A stretch of 64,000 nucleotides of DNA, from positions 1,550,001 through 1,614,000 of the forward strand of contig NZ_CP061315.1 in the NCBI RefSeq assembly GCF_018688315.1. Direction: 5' to 3'. This document shows positions 29,161 through 39,009 of the stretch, piece after piece. Numbering within the stretch: position 1 is the stretch's first letter; every line of letters begins with the position of its first letter. The DNA comes from Polynucleobacter sp. AP-Kolm-20A-A1 (GTDB lineage: Bacteria; Pseudomonadota; Gammaproteobacteria; Burkholderiales; Burkholderiaceae). The notes beneath the pieces were generated by a model. It saw nothing but the letters and a program-made list of their open reading frames with translations. It was not told the DNA's origin and made no database searches. A program made the position numbers and the translations under genes.

Positions 29161-30045
29161 ATGCCATTAAGCACCAAAGCAGTTACCAAAGCGGTCTTCC
29201 CAGTTGCAGGCTTGGGTACTCGCTTCTTGCCAGCAACCAAGGCAAGTCCTAAAGAGATGCTCAATGTAGTCGATAAGCCGCTCATTCAATACGCTGTTGA
29301 AGAAGCCATTGCCGCCGGCATTACAGAAATGATTTTTGTTACCGGCCGCAGCAAGCGCGCTATTGAAGATCACTTTGATAAAGCCTATGAATTAGAAGCT
29401 GAGCTCGAAGCCAAAAATAAGCAGGCTCTTCTGGATATTGTTCGCAGCGTTAAACCAAGCCATGTAGATTGCGTCTATGTTCGTCAACCTGAAGCCCTCG
29501 GCTTAGGACATGCTGTTTTATGTGCTGAAAAGTTGGTGCGTGACGAACCATTCGCCATTATTTTGGCTGATGATTTATTGGATGGCCAACCACCTGTACT
29601 CAAGCAAATGCTCAAAGTATTTGAAGAGCAAAATGGTTCAGTAGTTGCGGTAGAAAAAATTGACCCTGCAAAGAGCAGCTCTTACGGCATCGTTTCAGGG
29701 GATGAGGTTGCCAAAGGCATCTACCGTTTAAACGGCATTGTAGAAAAGCCTCAACCAAAGGATGCCCCCTCAAACCTTGCTGTTGTTGGGCGCTACGTTC
29801 TCTCCTCCGATATCTTTAGCCATATTCGCAATCTCAAGCCTGGTGCTGGCGGCGAGATCCAACTGACTGATGCGATCGCCTCTTTACTAAAAGAAGAGCC
29901 GGTATTTGCATATGAGTACGATGGTGTGCGCTATGACTGTGGCAGCAAGCTTGGCTATCTCAAGGCATCAGTTGAGTTTGCCCTGCGTCACCCTGAAGTA
30001 TCGGCCGACTTTGCCGCCTACCTCAAAAGCCGCTCTTTAACGTAA
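29161..30045 (+). CDS. galU: UTP-glucose-1-phosphate uridylyltransferase
   Basis: GalU, 294 residues, makes UDP-glucose for envelope polysaccharides. The nucleotide-binding signature [18 protein letters not shown] is near residues 17-34, ILADDLLDG is the metal motif and [10 protein letters not shown] a conserved core segment. Length matches the family. It follows valS at 29 bases, with no obvious functional link, and ends in a strong terminator shared with the convergent tusA side. Confidence 0.96.
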   Translation: MPLSTKAVTKAVFPVAGLGTRFLPATKASPKEMLNVVDKPLIQYAVEEAIAAGITEMIFVTGRSKRAIEDHFDKAYELEAELEAKNKQALLDIVRSVKPSHVDCVYVRQPEALGLGHAVLCAEKLVRDEPFAIILADDLLDGQPPVLKQMLKVFEEQNGSVVAVEKIDPAKSSSYGIVSGDEVAKGIYRLNGIVEKPQPKDAPSNLAVVGRYVLSSDIFSHIRNLKPGAGGEIQLTDAIASLLKEEPVFAYEYDGVRYDCGSKLGYLKASVEFALRHPEVSADFAAYLKSRSLT

Positions 30046-30065
30046 TCGTTTTCAGCTGAAATAAA

Positions 30066-30097
30066 AAAGGCAGAGATTCGTCTCTGCCTTTTGTTTT
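30066..30097. terminator. Terminator between galU and tusA
   Basis: Stem AAGGCAGAGA / TCTCTGCCTT around a TTCG tetraloop, preceded by an A-run and followed by TTTTGTTTT. Works as a terminator for galU and, with the A-run, probably also for alaS-tusA on the other strand. Confidence 0.85.
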
Positions 30098-30146
30098 GGT
30101 GATCACCGTTTGAATCCGCCACTAAGAATGGCGATGAATTTGCTAA

Positions 30147-30392
30147 CTACCTACGTTTCATAAAGAAAACCAAAACATCGCCCTCAGTAGTGCTTGCAAG
30201 CAACTCGTTACCGGTTTGCTTAGCAAAGGCAGGAAAGTCGTGGGCAGCGCCCGCATCTGTAGCCTTGATTTTTAAGACTTCGCCCGACTGCATAGTGGCC
30301 AAAGCTTTTTTGGTGCGCAGAATCGGCAATGGGCAGTTCATTCCAATGGCGTCTACTTCTGCATTAAAGGCAATGTTGATTGCTTCACTCAT
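30147..30392 (-). CDS. TusA-family sulfurtransferase/carrier protein
   Basis: An 81-residue protein of the TusA/SirA family. The signature [12 protein letters not shown] begins at C20, which would carry persulfide sulfur. TusA relays sulfur for 2-thiouridine in tRNA and other pathways. The absence of the tusBCD genes in the window leaves its partners open. The ATG overlaps the alaS stop by four bases, so the two genes are coupled. Length is normal. Confidence 0.9.
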   Translation of the reverse strand: MSEAINIAFNAEVDAIGMNCPLPILRTKKALATMQSGEVLKIKATDAGAAHDFPAFAKQTGNELLASTTEGDVLVFFMKRR

Positions 30393-33013
30393 TTGGCTGC
30401 TACCCAGTCTTTTACGCCAGCCAAAGCAGCGCCTAACTTACTTGGATCCGTTCCGCCAGCCATCGCCATTTCTGGTTTGCCGCCACCTTTGCCACCCACT
30501 TGTTGAGCTACAAAGTTCACGAGATCGCCCGCCTTTACTTTGCCAATAGAGTCTGCTGTAACGCCAGCAATCAAACTAACCTTATCGCCTTGAACAGATG
30601 CCAGCACAATAGCGGCAGTTTTCAGCTTTGCTTTTAATGCGTCCATAGTTTCACGAAGGACACCAGCATCAGCGCCATCCATACGAGCAGCAAGCACTTT
30701 GATGCCATTGACATCCACTGCCTGGCCGGCTAACTCGTCACCTTGGCTTGCAGCTAACTTCGAGTTCACTTTTTCTAATTCACGCTCAGCTTGACGCAGA
30801 CTCTCTTGGAGCTGCGCTACACGATTTACTAAATCCCCTGGATGGGTTTTCAGAATCGCTGCAGCCTCATTGATCTTGTCTTCCAAGCCTTGCAAGAAGT
30901 GCAATGCATTGCTGCCTGTTACGGCCTCAACACGGCGGATGCCAGCAGCGACACCACCCTCAGAAACAATCTTCAAGCTACCAATATCACCCGTACGAGA
31001 CACGTGCGTACCGCCACATAATTCTTTAGAAGAACCAATCTCTAGAACGCGTACTTCATCGCCGTACTTCTCGCCAAATAGCATCATGGCGCCAGTCTTT
31101 TGTGCGTCGTCCAATGACATCACCTTGCCTGAAGTCGCTGTATTTTCAAGAATCTCCTGATTCACAATATCTTCAATGCGACGAATTTGTTCTGCAGTAA
31201 TTGGCGCATTGTGCGTAAAGTCAAAACGGGTCTTAGTGGCATCTACTAAGGAACCTTTTTGTTGCACATGATCGCCCAACACTTCACGCAATGCTTTATG
31301 CAAAATATGTGTAGCGCTGTGGTTGCGCATCGTATCGGTTCTTTGCTGCGTATCTACTAATGCATTGAGGACATCACCCACCTTGAGCTCGCCCTCAAGA
31401 ACTTCACCCTGATGACCAAACACGTCGGCCTGGATCTTGAAAGTGTCTTCTACGGCAAAACGGATGCTTTCATTGCGAAGTTCGCCTTTATCGCCAACCT
31501 GGCCGCCAGATTCAGCGTAGAAAGGGGTGTTATCCAGAACAATCACGGCAGAATCGCCAGCCTTAACTGATGGGACGGCTGAACCATCCACATACAGGGC
31601 CGTCACTTTGGCGCCTTCATGTTTTAGGGTGTCATAGCCATGGAACTGGGTTGGCTGGCCCTTGTAATCCAAGCCCTGGGCAACTTTGAACTTACCGGCA
31701 GCTCTTGCTTGATCGCGCTGCTTTTGCATGGCCACTTCAAAGCCATCTGCATCAACAGTCACACCGCGCTCGCGACAAACGTCAGCCGTTAAATCCAATG
31801 GGAAACCAAAAGTGTCATGTAAGCGGAATGCCGTCTCACCATCGACCACTTTTGCACCACCTGCCAAAGCACCATCCAAAATTTCCATACCATTAGCAAT
31901 CGTTTGGAAGAAGCGCTCTTCTTCTTGCTTGATTACTTCACTGACTTTATCTTGTGCGGCACGCAATTCTGGGTAAGCATCACCCATTTCTTTTACAAGC
32001 GCAGGGACTAATTGATAGAAGAATGGTTTACGTGCACCTAACTTGTAACCGTGACGAATCGCACGACGTGCAATACGACGCAGTACATAACCACGACCAG
32101 CATTACCAGGAATGACGCCATCTACAACAATGAAACTGCATGCGCGAATATGATCGGCAATCACCTTCAGTGAGGGGCTGCTCGCATCACAGTTCTCGCC
32201 ACCAGCAGCATCCACCGCCTCCTTGGAAGCCTTGAGGAGATTGACGAAGAGGTCAATCTCATAGTTAGAGTGAACATGCTGCAAGACAGCTGCAATACGC
32301 TCTAGACCCATCCCCGTATCAACGCTTGGTTTTGGCAGAGGATGCATCACACCCGCTTCATCGCGGTTGAACTGCATGAACACGTTATTCCAAATTTCGA
32401 TAAAGCGATCACCATCTTCATCTGGACTTCCAGGAGGACCGCCAGGAATATGATCACCGTGATCGTAAAAAATTTCTGTACAAGGTCCGCAGGGACCTGT
32501 GTCGCCCATCATCCAAAAATTATCTGATGCATAACGAGCGCCTTTGTTATCGCCGATACGAACAATGCGATCAGCAGGCACACCGATTTGCTTATTCCAA
32601 ATTTCATAAGCCTCATCGTCTTCGGCGTACACCGTTACCAAGAGTTTTTCTTTGGGCAACTTAAATACTTGAGTCAATAAATCCCAAGCAAATTGAATCG
32701 CATCCTTTTTGAAATAGTCCCCAAAGGAGAAATTACCCAGCATTTCAAAAAAGGTATGGTGGCGGGCTGTATAGCCCACGTTATCCAAATCATTGTGTTT
32801 GCCGCCGGCTCGGATGCACTTTTGGGCGGTGGTGGCGCGGTTATAAGAGCGCTTATCAAAGCCCAAAAACACGTCTTTAAACTGGTTCATGCCCGCATTC
32901 GTAAATAGCAGGGTGGGGTCATCCCCCGGCACTACTGGGCTGGATGGGACGATTTGGTGGCCTTTTTGGGCAAAGAAATCCAGGTACGCCTGGCGAATTT
33001 GGGAGACTTTCAT
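30389..33013 (-). CDS. alaS: Alanyl-tRNA synthetase
   Basis: AlaS, 874 residues, class II. The aminoacylation domain starts with the family N terminus [19 protein letters not shown] and contains the motif 2 region ([14 protein letters not shown]). The editing domain has the zinc ligands HSATH and CGGTH. The C-terminal C-Ala domain includes a coiled coil and a Gly-rich [15 protein letters not shown] segment. Followed by tusA with a 4-base overlap; tctB is divergent. Confidence 0.97.
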   Translation of the reverse strand: MKVSQIRQAYLDFFAQKGHQIVPSSPVVPGDDPTLLFTNAGMNQFKDVFLGFDKRSYNRATTAQKCIRAGGKHNDLDNVGYTARHHTFFEMLGNFSFGDYFKKDAIQFAWDLLTQVFKLPKEKLLVTVYAEDDEAYEIWNKQIGVPADRIVRIGDNKGARYASDNFWMMGDTGPCGPCTEIFYDHGDHIPGGPPGSPDEDGDRFIEIWNNVFMQFNRDEAGVMHPLPKPSVDTGMGLERIAAVLQHVHSNYEIDLFVNLLKASKEAVDAAGGENCDASSPSLKVIADHIRACSFIVVDGVIPGNAGRGYVLRRIARRAIRHGYKLGARKPFFYQLVPALVKEMGDAYPELRAAQDKVSEVIKQEEERFFQTIANGMEILDGALAGGAKVVDGETAFRLHDTFGFPLDLTADVCRERGVTVDADGFEVAMQKQRDQARAAGKFKVAQGLDYKGQPTQFHGYDTLKHEGAKVTALYVDGSAVPSVKAGDSAVIVLDNTPFYAESGGQVGDKGELRNESIRFAVEDTFKIQADVFGHQGEVLEGELKVGDVLNALVDTQQRTDTMRNHSATHILHKALREVLGDHVQQKGSLVDATKTRFDFTHNAPITAEQIRRIEDIVNQEILENTATSGKVMSLDDAQKTGAMMLFGEKYGDEVRVLEIGSSKELCGGTHVSRTGDIGSLKIVSEGGVAAGIRRVEAVTGSNALHFLQGLEDKINEAAAILKTHPGDLVNRVAQLQESLRQAERELEKVNSKLAASQGDELAGQAVDVNGIKVLAARMDGADAGVLRETMDALKAKLKTAAIVLASVQGDKVSLIAGVTADSIGKVKAGDLVNFVAQQVGGKGGGKPEMAMAGGTDPSKLGAALAGVKDWVAAK

Positions 33014-33135
33014 GGCAATAATTATCGCATTGGCACTAGCCTAGGGCAAACGCTAGACAAGAAGACCTAAACCTGCCTTACAATCCCACAACATCAATAA
33101 AATCGGCATTCAAGTCGACAAACAAGGAGAGCAAC

Positions 33136-33597
33136 TTGAAAATTCGCAATCAACGGGATTTTGGGGCCGGAATCATGTACATGGTTATTGGCCTCTTTTT
33201 CGCCATTATGGCTACTCAGTACCCAATGGGCACTGCTGCCAAAATGGGCCCCGGCTATTTCCCATTCTTTTTGGGCATCCTAATGGCCTTATTGGGCGTA
33301 TTGGTTTTAGTTCAGTCACTGAGTGCAAAAGCTGCAATTGAAAGCATCCCAAAATTTAACTGGCGCATCATTGCCCAGATCACTGGTTCGGTAGTGCTTT
33401 ACGGCTTGCTTTTACCTCGCTTAGGCTTCTTGATCGCTGTAGTTGTTCTGGTATTGGTATCAGCAAGTGCTAGCAAAGAATTCACCTGGAAGGGCTCATT
33501 AATTAATGCTGGCTTCCTCGTTGCATTTACTTATTCAGTGTTTGTGTTGGGTCTGAAACTTCAGTTCCCACTCCTGCCTGTATTCCTACAACAATAA
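33136..33597 (+). CDS. tctB: Tripartite tricarboxylate transporter small membrane subunit TctB
   Basis: A 153-residue protein with four hydrophobic segments, the TctB (4 TM) subunit. The PxxYFPFFLGxLM segment (GPGYFPFFLGILMALLG) is the family mark. It starts with TTG at 33136, supported by an AAGGAG ribosome site six bases upstream and by the family N terminus. TctA follows after 19 bases. No TctC binding protein lies beside the pair. Confidence 0.9.
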   Translation: MKIRNQRDFGAGIMYMVIGLFFAIMATQYPMGTAAKMGPGYFPFFLGILMALLGVLVLVQSLSAKAAIESIPKFNWRIIAQITGSVVLYGLLLPRLGFLIAVVVLVLVSASASKEFTWKGSLINAGFLVAFTYSVFVLGLKLQFPLLPVFLQQ

Positions 33598-33616
33598 CGA
33601 ACCGGGACTCTGAAAA

Positions 33617-35119
33617 ATGGATTTATTTGCTAACTTAGCTCTCGGTTTTGATACCGCGTTCACATTACAAAACCTCCTTTACTGCCTTATCGGTTGTATC
33701 CTGGGAACCTTGATTGGCGTATTGCCAGGCCTTGGCCCAATCGCAACGATTGCAATGTTGTTGCCAGCTACCTACGCATTGCCTCCGATTGCTGCCTTGA
33801 TTATGTTGGCTGGTATTTATTACGGCTCACAGTACGGCGGCTCTACAACAGCAATTTTGTTGAATATTCCGGGGGAGACGTCGTCGGTGGTGACCGCGAT
33901 CGATGGCTACCAAATGGCCCGCAATGGTCGAGCTGGTGTTGCGCTCTTTACCGCTGGTATGGGCTCATTCTTCGCAGGTTGCGTTGCGACTTTGGTATTG
34001 GCTGCTTTTGCTGCCCCACTCTCACAACTCGCATTTAAGTTTGGTCCTGCTGAATACTTCTCCTTGATGGTCTTAGGTTTAATCGGTGCGGTTGTACTGG
34101 CATCAGGCTCTTTGATCAAGGCGATTGGCATGATCATCTTGGGTCTCTTGATGGGTTTGATCGGTACTGACGTGAACTCTGGTGTATCTCGCTATGCGTT
34201 TGATATCCCTGAATTGAGTGACGGTATCGGCTTCGTAGCTGTTGCGATGGGTGTATTCGGTTTCGCAGAAATCATGGGCAACCTTGAAAAGACTGGCGAA
34301 GACGAAGGCTTCCTCAACAAACTCACCAGCATGGTTCCTACCAAGACCGACGTGAAGCGCATGATTCCCTCAATCTTGCGCGGCACCACTATTGGCTCTA
34401 TCTTGGGCATCCTGCCAGGCGGCGGCGCAGCTTTGGCAGCGTTTGGTGCTTACTCGGTTGAGAAAAAATCGTCTAAGTACAGCCATGAATTTGGTAAGGG
34501 TGCGATTGAGGGTGTTGCAGGTCCAGAAGCAGCAAATAACGCTGCAGCTCAAACCTCATTCATCCCATTGCTCACATTAGGTATCCCACCAAATGCTGTG
34601 ATGGCTTTGATGGTTGGCGCGATGACTATTCACAACATCCAGCCAGGCCCACAAGTAATGACTAGCAATCCAGCACTCTTCTGGGGTCTGATTGCTTCTA
34701 TGTGGATCGGTAACGTGATGTTGATCCTCTTGAACCTGCCTTTGATTGGTATCTGGGTAAAGCTCTTGAAGATTCCTTATCGCTTCCTCTACCCAGCCAT
34801 TTTGGTGTTCTGCTGTATTGGTGTGTACACCGTGAACAACACTGTATTTGACGTTTATGTAACAGCAGGTTTCGGCTTGATTGGTTACCTATTCTTCAAA
34901 CTCGGTTGCGAACCTCCTCCATTGCTTTTGGGTTTCGTGCTCGGACCAATGATGGAAGAGAACTTCCGTCGCGCCCTACTACTATCCCGTGGCGACTTCT
35001 CCACCTTTGTAACCCGCCCACTTTCCTTAGGCCTGCTGATCGCAGCAGCCCTCTTGGTAGTGATCGTGGCCTTGCCAGCAGTGAAGAAGACTCGCGAAGA
35101 GGCTTTCGTAGAGGATTAA
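33617..35119 (+). CDS. tctA: Tripartite tricarboxylate transporter large membrane subunit TctA
   Basis: A 500-residue integral membrane protein with about twelve hydrophobic segments, the channel-forming subunit. The family sequence GVLPGLGPIATIAMLLP and the duplicated GILPGGGAALAAFGAY segment mark the two halves. Uptake of citrate, tricarballylate, terephthalate or other carboxylates is known in the family; the ligand here cannot be read from this subunit. Ends in a strong terminator. A Bug-type binding protein at the left edge could serve it, but that is a guess. Confidence 0.93.
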   Translation: MDLFANLALGFDTAFTLQNLLYCLIGCILGTLIGVLPGLGPIATIAMLLPATYALPPIAALIMLAGIYYGSQYGGSTTAILLNIPGETSSVVTAIDGYQMARNGRAGVALFTAGMGSFFAGCVATLVLAAFAAPLSQLAFKFGPAEYFSLMVLGLIGAVVLASGSLIKAIGMIILGLLMGLIGTDVNSGVSRYAFDIPELSDGIGFVAVAMGVFGFAEIMGNLEKTGEDEGFLNKLTSMVPTKTDVKRMIPSILRGTTIGSILGILPGGGAALAAFGAYSVEKKSSKYSHEFGKGAIEGVAGPEAANNAAAQTSFIPLLTLGIPPNAVMALMVGAMTIHNIQPGPQVMTSNPALFWGLIASMWIGNVMLILLNLPLIGIWVKLLKIPYRFLYPAILVFCCIGVYTVNNTVFDVYVTAGFGLIGYLFFKLGCEPPPLLLGFVLGPMMEENFRRALLLSRGDFSTFVTRPLSLGLLIAAALLVVIVALPAVKKTREEAFVED

Positions 35120-35141
35120 TTCTCACGAACTCCCCAGAAAC

Positions 35142-35170
35142 AAGCCCGCAGCAGTTTGCGGGCTTTTTCT
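35142..35170 (+). terminator. Terminator after tctA
   Basis: Stem AGCCCGCA / TGCGGGCT, six-base loop, then TTTTTCT. It closes the tctB-tctA unit before glnS. Confidence 0.85.
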
Positions 35171-35204
35171 TTATAGGCCACAGGGTTTTCTCTACAATGT
35201 GGCT

Positions 35205-36977
35205 ATGTCCCAAGATAGCAAACCCTCCAAAGCAAATACCGGCGCTGTAGCCGAGTCATCCAACTTCTTACGCCAGATCATTGACCATGATTTAGCAAGC
35301 GGAGCTTTTTCACAGCGCACTAATTTAGCGGGCCAAGCTATCCCATCCATCATCACGCGTTTTCCGCCGGAGCCAAACGGCTACTTACATATTGGTCACG
35401 CCAAAAGTATTTGCCTAAACTTCGGCCTAGCTGCTGACTACAACGCTCAAGCTGGTGGTGCGCGCTGCAATATGCGCTTAGATGACACCAATCCAGTTAA
35501 AGAGGATGTGGAATACGCTGACAGTATTTTGGATGCAGTGAAGTGGCTTGGTTTTGATTGGGGCACTCACCTCTATCACGCGAGTGATTACTTTGATCGC
35601 CTCTATGAATTTGCCGAAGTCTTAATTCAGAATGGCAAGGCCTACGTTGATAGTCAAAGTGCAGATGACATTCACACTAATCGCGGCAACTTTGGCCAAG
35701 CTGGAAAAAACAGCCCTTATCGCGATCGCAGCCCGGAAGAGAATCTACAGTTATTTCGCGATATGCGTGATGGCAAGTTCAAGGATGGTGAACATGTACT
35801 GCGTCTGAAGATTGATATGGCGCACCCGAATATTGTGATGCGCGACCCTGTGGTTTATCGCATCCGCCATACCGATCACCACCGCACTGGCAGCAAATGG
35901 TGTATCTATCCTCTATATGACTTCACACATTGCATCTCGGATGCATTAGAAAATGTCTCCCACTCCATATGCACACTGGAGTTTGAGAACAATCGCCCGC
36001 TGTACGACTGGATTGTGAGCTCCCTCAAAGAGCTTGGCGTCTTTAAAGACCCTGTCCCGCATCAATATGAATTCGCACGCCTCAACCTAACCTACACCAT
36101 CACCAGCAAGCGAAAGTTGTTGCAATTGGTGGAAGAAAACCATGTAGAGGGCTGGGATGATCCGCGTATGCCAACCATCGTCGGCATACGTCGTCGTGGT
36201 TACACGCCAGAAAGCATTCGCTTGTTCTGTGAGCGTATTGGCGTCTCTAAAGCGGATAGTTGGATTGACATGAGCACACTAGATCAAGCGCTACGCGATG
36301 ATCTTGAAGTTAGAGCGCCACGTGCAACCGCTGTTTTAAAACCGCTTAAGCTCGTAGTTGAAAACTTTGATGCGTCAGCAAAAGAAGCTTGCTCTGCACC
36401 ACGTCATCCCAATCATCCCGAATGGGGCAACCGTGAATTTCATTTCACGCGTGAGCTATGGATTGAGGCGGATGATTTTATGCAAGAACCTATCAAAGGC
36501 TTTTTCAGACTGTACCCACCGATTGGTGATCAACCTGGTAGCCGTGTACGTTTGCGTCATGGCTTTGTGGTGGAGTGCACCGGCTATGAAACAGATGCAC
36601 AGGGTAACGTTACCCAAGTCAATGTGACACACTTCCCGGACAGCAAGAGCGGCACTCCAGGATCTAATAATTACAAAGTAAAAGGCAATATTCACTGGAT
36701 CAGTGCTGCTGAAGCTATTCCAACTGAAGTACGTCTTTACGATCATCTCTTTAGTGATCCACATCCAGATAGCGGCGATAAGAATTTCTTAGACGCAATC
36801 AATCCAAACTCTAAGCAAACCATTGCCGCTTACCTAGAGCCTTGCATGAAAGATGCCAAACCGGAAGATCGCTTCCAGTTTGAGCGTCATGGCTACTTCG
36901 TTGCTGATAAGAATGACTCCAAACCTGGTAAGCCTGTATTTAACCGTACGGTTGGCCTTAAGGATTCTTGGAAATAG
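35205..36977 (+). CDS. glnS: Glutaminyl-tRNA synthetase
   Basis: GlnS, 590 residues, class I. FPPEPNGYLHIGHAKS carries the HIGH motif at 62-65; the MSKR-like loop is ITSKRKL, slightly divergent from VMSKRKL of E. coli; VEGWDDPRMPTI follows as usual. A two-domain beta-barrel anticodon-binding part fills the C terminus. The presence of GlnS means direct glutaminylation rather than reliance on GatCAB for Gln. The ATG at 35205 is preferred over a GTG two codons earlier. Its 3' end overlaps the convergent SDR gene by 20 bases. Confidence 0.96.
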   Translation: MSQDSKPSKANTGAVAESSNFLRQIIDHDLASGAFSQRTNLAGQAIPSIITRFPPEPNGYLHIGHAKSICLNFGLAADYNAQAGGARCNMRLDDTNPVKEDVEYADSILDAVKWLGFDWGTHLYHASDYFDRLYEFAEVLIQNGKAYVDSQSADDIHTNRGNFGQAGKNSPYRDRSPEENLQLFRDMRDGKFKDGEHVLRLKIDMAHPNIVMRDPVVYRIRHTDHHRTGSKWCIYPLYDFTHCISDALENVSHSICTLEFENNRPLYDWIVSSLKELGVFKDPVPHQYEFARLNLTYTITSKRKLLQLVEENHVEGWDDPRMPTIVGIRRRGYTPESIRLFCERIGVSKADSWIDMSTLDQALRDDLEVRAPRATAVLKPLKLVVENFDASAKEACSAPRHPNHPEWGNREFHFTRELWIEADDFMQEPIKGFFRLYPPIGDQPGSRVRLRHGFVVECTGYETDAQGNVTQVNVTHFPDSKSGTPGSNNYKVKGNIHWISAAEAIPTEVRLYDHLFSDPHPDSGDKNFLDAINPNSKQTIAAYLEPCMKDAKPEDRFQFERHGYFVADKNDSKPGKPVFNRTVGLKDSWK

Positions 36978-37854
36978 TTTTCAGAAAATGTCCTACGCTC
37001 GGATAGCGTAGCGGCGTTTTGAGTTCATGCAAGCGGGTGTTAGTGACTCTGCGTGACTCGCGCATAAATGACCACAGCATTGGACTCACTAGCTTCTGCA
37101 ACTCGTTGCCAGGTAAGCGTTTCGGTCTTTCCAACCCAAATGCATCAGCTACTTCGTCAAAGTAATCACCCATTTTGGTTTCACCTCCATCACAGGCATT
37201 AATAACGCGCTGGGGTTTGCCGTGAAAAACCGCCGCGCAAACCAGTCTAGCTAAATCATCACTATGAATGTGATTGGAGTAGGCATCTTCTTCGGATAGC
37301 AAAGCAGGTGTTTGCGCATGAAGGCGATCGATTGGTAAACGGTCAGCAGCATAAATTCCAGGTACGCGCAAAATCGTTAAAACAACGCCATGGGCGGGCG
37401 CCCATAGACGAAGCATCTGCTCCGCATCCACTCTTCTTTTAGCGCGCTCACTTTGGGCATTGACCGGAGTTACCTCACTTACCCTTCCACCCTGGTGATC
37501 ACCGTATACGCCCGTAGTACTGATATAGATCAGGCGCCTGACAGCATTGGAGCCTTGGGCTAAAATTAGAAGTAGGTTGCGGGTTCGGCAATCACGATTT
37601 CCACTGTTTTGAGGTGGCGCCAAATGAATGACGGTTTGAGCTAAACCACTGAGGCGCCAAAGGGTCTCTGGATGATCCAGGTTACCCAAAATAGGGATCG
37701 CGCCAACCTCCCTCAACTCCTGAAAACGAGCTTGTTGAGAAGTGAGCGCATAAATACGATGACTTCTAGAGAGCTGCCTAGCCACCCGAAGACCAATGTC
37801 TCCGCAGCCAATAATCAGGATTGAAGGTTTACCAAAAGATTGCATAAGTAACAT
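36958..37854 (-). CDS. NAD(P)-dependent epimerase/short-chain dehydrogenase-type protein
   Basis: A 298-residue extended-SDR-like protein. The nucleotide-binding glycine motif GCGDIG lies near residues 16-21 and YISTTGVYGDHQG, including the conserved Tyr, near 113-125. The family (YeeZ-like) has no settled substrate. An in-frame ATG three codons in could also be the start; neither has a ribosome site. Divergent from the ferredoxin-type reductase with a very short gap and convergent with glnS (20-base overlap). Confidence 0.82.
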   Translation of the reverse strand: MLLMQSFGKPSILIIGCGDIGLRVARQLSRSHRIYALTSQQARFQELREVGAIPILGNLDHPETLWRLSGLAQTVIHLAPPQNSGNRDCRTRNLLLILAQGSNAVRRLIYISTTGVYGDHQGGRVSEVTPVNAQSERAKRRVDAEQMLRLWAPAHGVVLTILRVPGIYAADRLPIDRLHAQTPALLSEEDAYSNHIHSDDLARLVCAAVFHGKPQRVINACDGGETKMGDYFDEVADAFGLERPKRLPGNELQKLVSPMLWSFMRESRRVTNTRLHELKTPLRYPSVGHFLKTISKNP

Positions 37855-37881
37855 CGTAACGATTTATTGAAAGGAATGAGA

Positions 37882-38922
37882 GTGTCTCATCAGGTCACGC
37901 TCAAAACGAGCGGCAAACAATTTACCGTCAATCCAGATGAGAATCTCCTGGAGGCCGCTCTCCGCCAAGGCATTAACTTACCCTATGGGTGCAAAAATGG
38001 CGCCTGCGGATCCTGTAAGGGAAAGATTTTAGAAGGTCAAGTAAGCCATGGTCAGCATAGTGAAAGCGCCCTTAGCAAAGCCGATGAGACAGCAGGCGGG
38101 ATTTTATTCTGCTGCGCCCACCCGCAGTCAGACCTATTAATAGAAGCTCGCGAAGTTCAAGGGGCTGGCGATATTGCCATTCGTAAAGTACCTTGCCGCG
38201 TCAACACAATTAGCAAACCTAGCAGTGATGTTGCCATTTTAAAGTTGCAACTTCCGGCTGCTGAACGCTTCCAGTTCTTGGCTGGACAGTATCTCGAGTT
38301 TTTATTGAAGGATGGTCAGCGCCGGGCTTACTCGATTGCGAATGCCCCCGAACAAGAGGGTCCGCTTGAGTTACATATACGCCACCTGCCGGGCGGCTTA
38401 TTTACTGATTTTGTTTTTGGCGCCGTTACTCCAGCTTTAAAAGAAAAAGATATCCTCCGCTTTGAAGGTCCTTTGGGTAGCTTTTTCTTAAGAGAAGATT
38501 CTAAAAAGCCCATCATCTTTTTAGCGGCAGGTACTGGCTTTGCCCCTATCAAATCCATTATTGAACAAATGCAAATCAAAAAGATTGAGCGCCCCATTCA
38601 TCTTTACTGGGGTGGACGTCGTCCCAACGATCTCTATATGAATGCGCTTTGCGAGTCCTGGGCGAAAGAAATTGCACACTTCAAATACATTCCCGTCATT
38701 TCTGATGCCTTAGCTGGAGACCATTGGAAGGGGCGTACCGGGTTTGTGCATCAAGCCGTCATTGATGACCACCCCAATTTGAAGGGCTTTCAGGTCTATG
38801 CATGCGGAGCCCCAGTAATGGTTAATGCCGCTAGAAATGACTTTGCAGCCAAATGCCAGCTACCAGATGAAGAATTCTTCGCCGACTCGTTTACCAGCGC
38901 GGCGGATTTGGCTACAAGCTAA
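37882..38922 (+). CDS. 2Fe-2S/FAD/NAD(P) reductase (AscD-like, phenol hydroxylase reductase fold)
   Basis: A 346-residue flavoprotein. Plant-type 2Fe-2S ferredoxin domain at residues 1-90 with C37, C42, C45 and C77 or C78; then an FAD domain (RRAYSIANAPE) and an NAD(P) domain (FLAAGTGFAPIKSIIE). Such proteins are often called CDP-6-deoxy-delta-3,4-glucoseen reductase by similarity. The deoxysugar genes that name implies are absent here, so a general electron-donor role, perhaps to a Rieske oxygenase, is as likely. The start is taken as GTG at 37882, spaced 6 bases behind an AAGGA site and matching the family N terminus; an ATG two codons earlier is too close to that site. Confidence 0.85.
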   Translation: MSHQVTLKTSGKQFTVNPDENLLEAALRQGINLPYGCKNGACGSCKGKILEGQVSHGQHSESALSKADETAGGILFCCAHPQSDLLIEAREVQGAGDIAIRKVPCRVNTISKPSSDVAILKLQLPAAERFQFLAGQYLEFLLKDGQRRAYSIANAPEQEGPLELHIRHLPGGLFTDFVFGAVTPALKEKDILRFEGPLGSFFLREDSKKPIIFLAAGTGFAPIKSIIEQMQIKKIERPIHLYWGGRRPNDLYMNALCESWAKEIAHFKYIPVISDALAGDHWKGRTGFVHQAVIDDHPNLKGFQVYACGAPVMVNAARNDFAAKCQLPDEEFFADSFTSAADLATS

Positions 38923-39009
38923 GTCCTGCGCCATAAATCCCATTCAGCGAGATAATAGAAACCTTATTTGCCCTTATTGACCCACATTAACCTATCACCC
39001 CAAACCAGC

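Noticed and set aside
34896..35250. Two overlapping open frames at the tctA end and glnS start
   Set aside because: They cross a clear terminator and the conserved tctA C terminus; chance frames.
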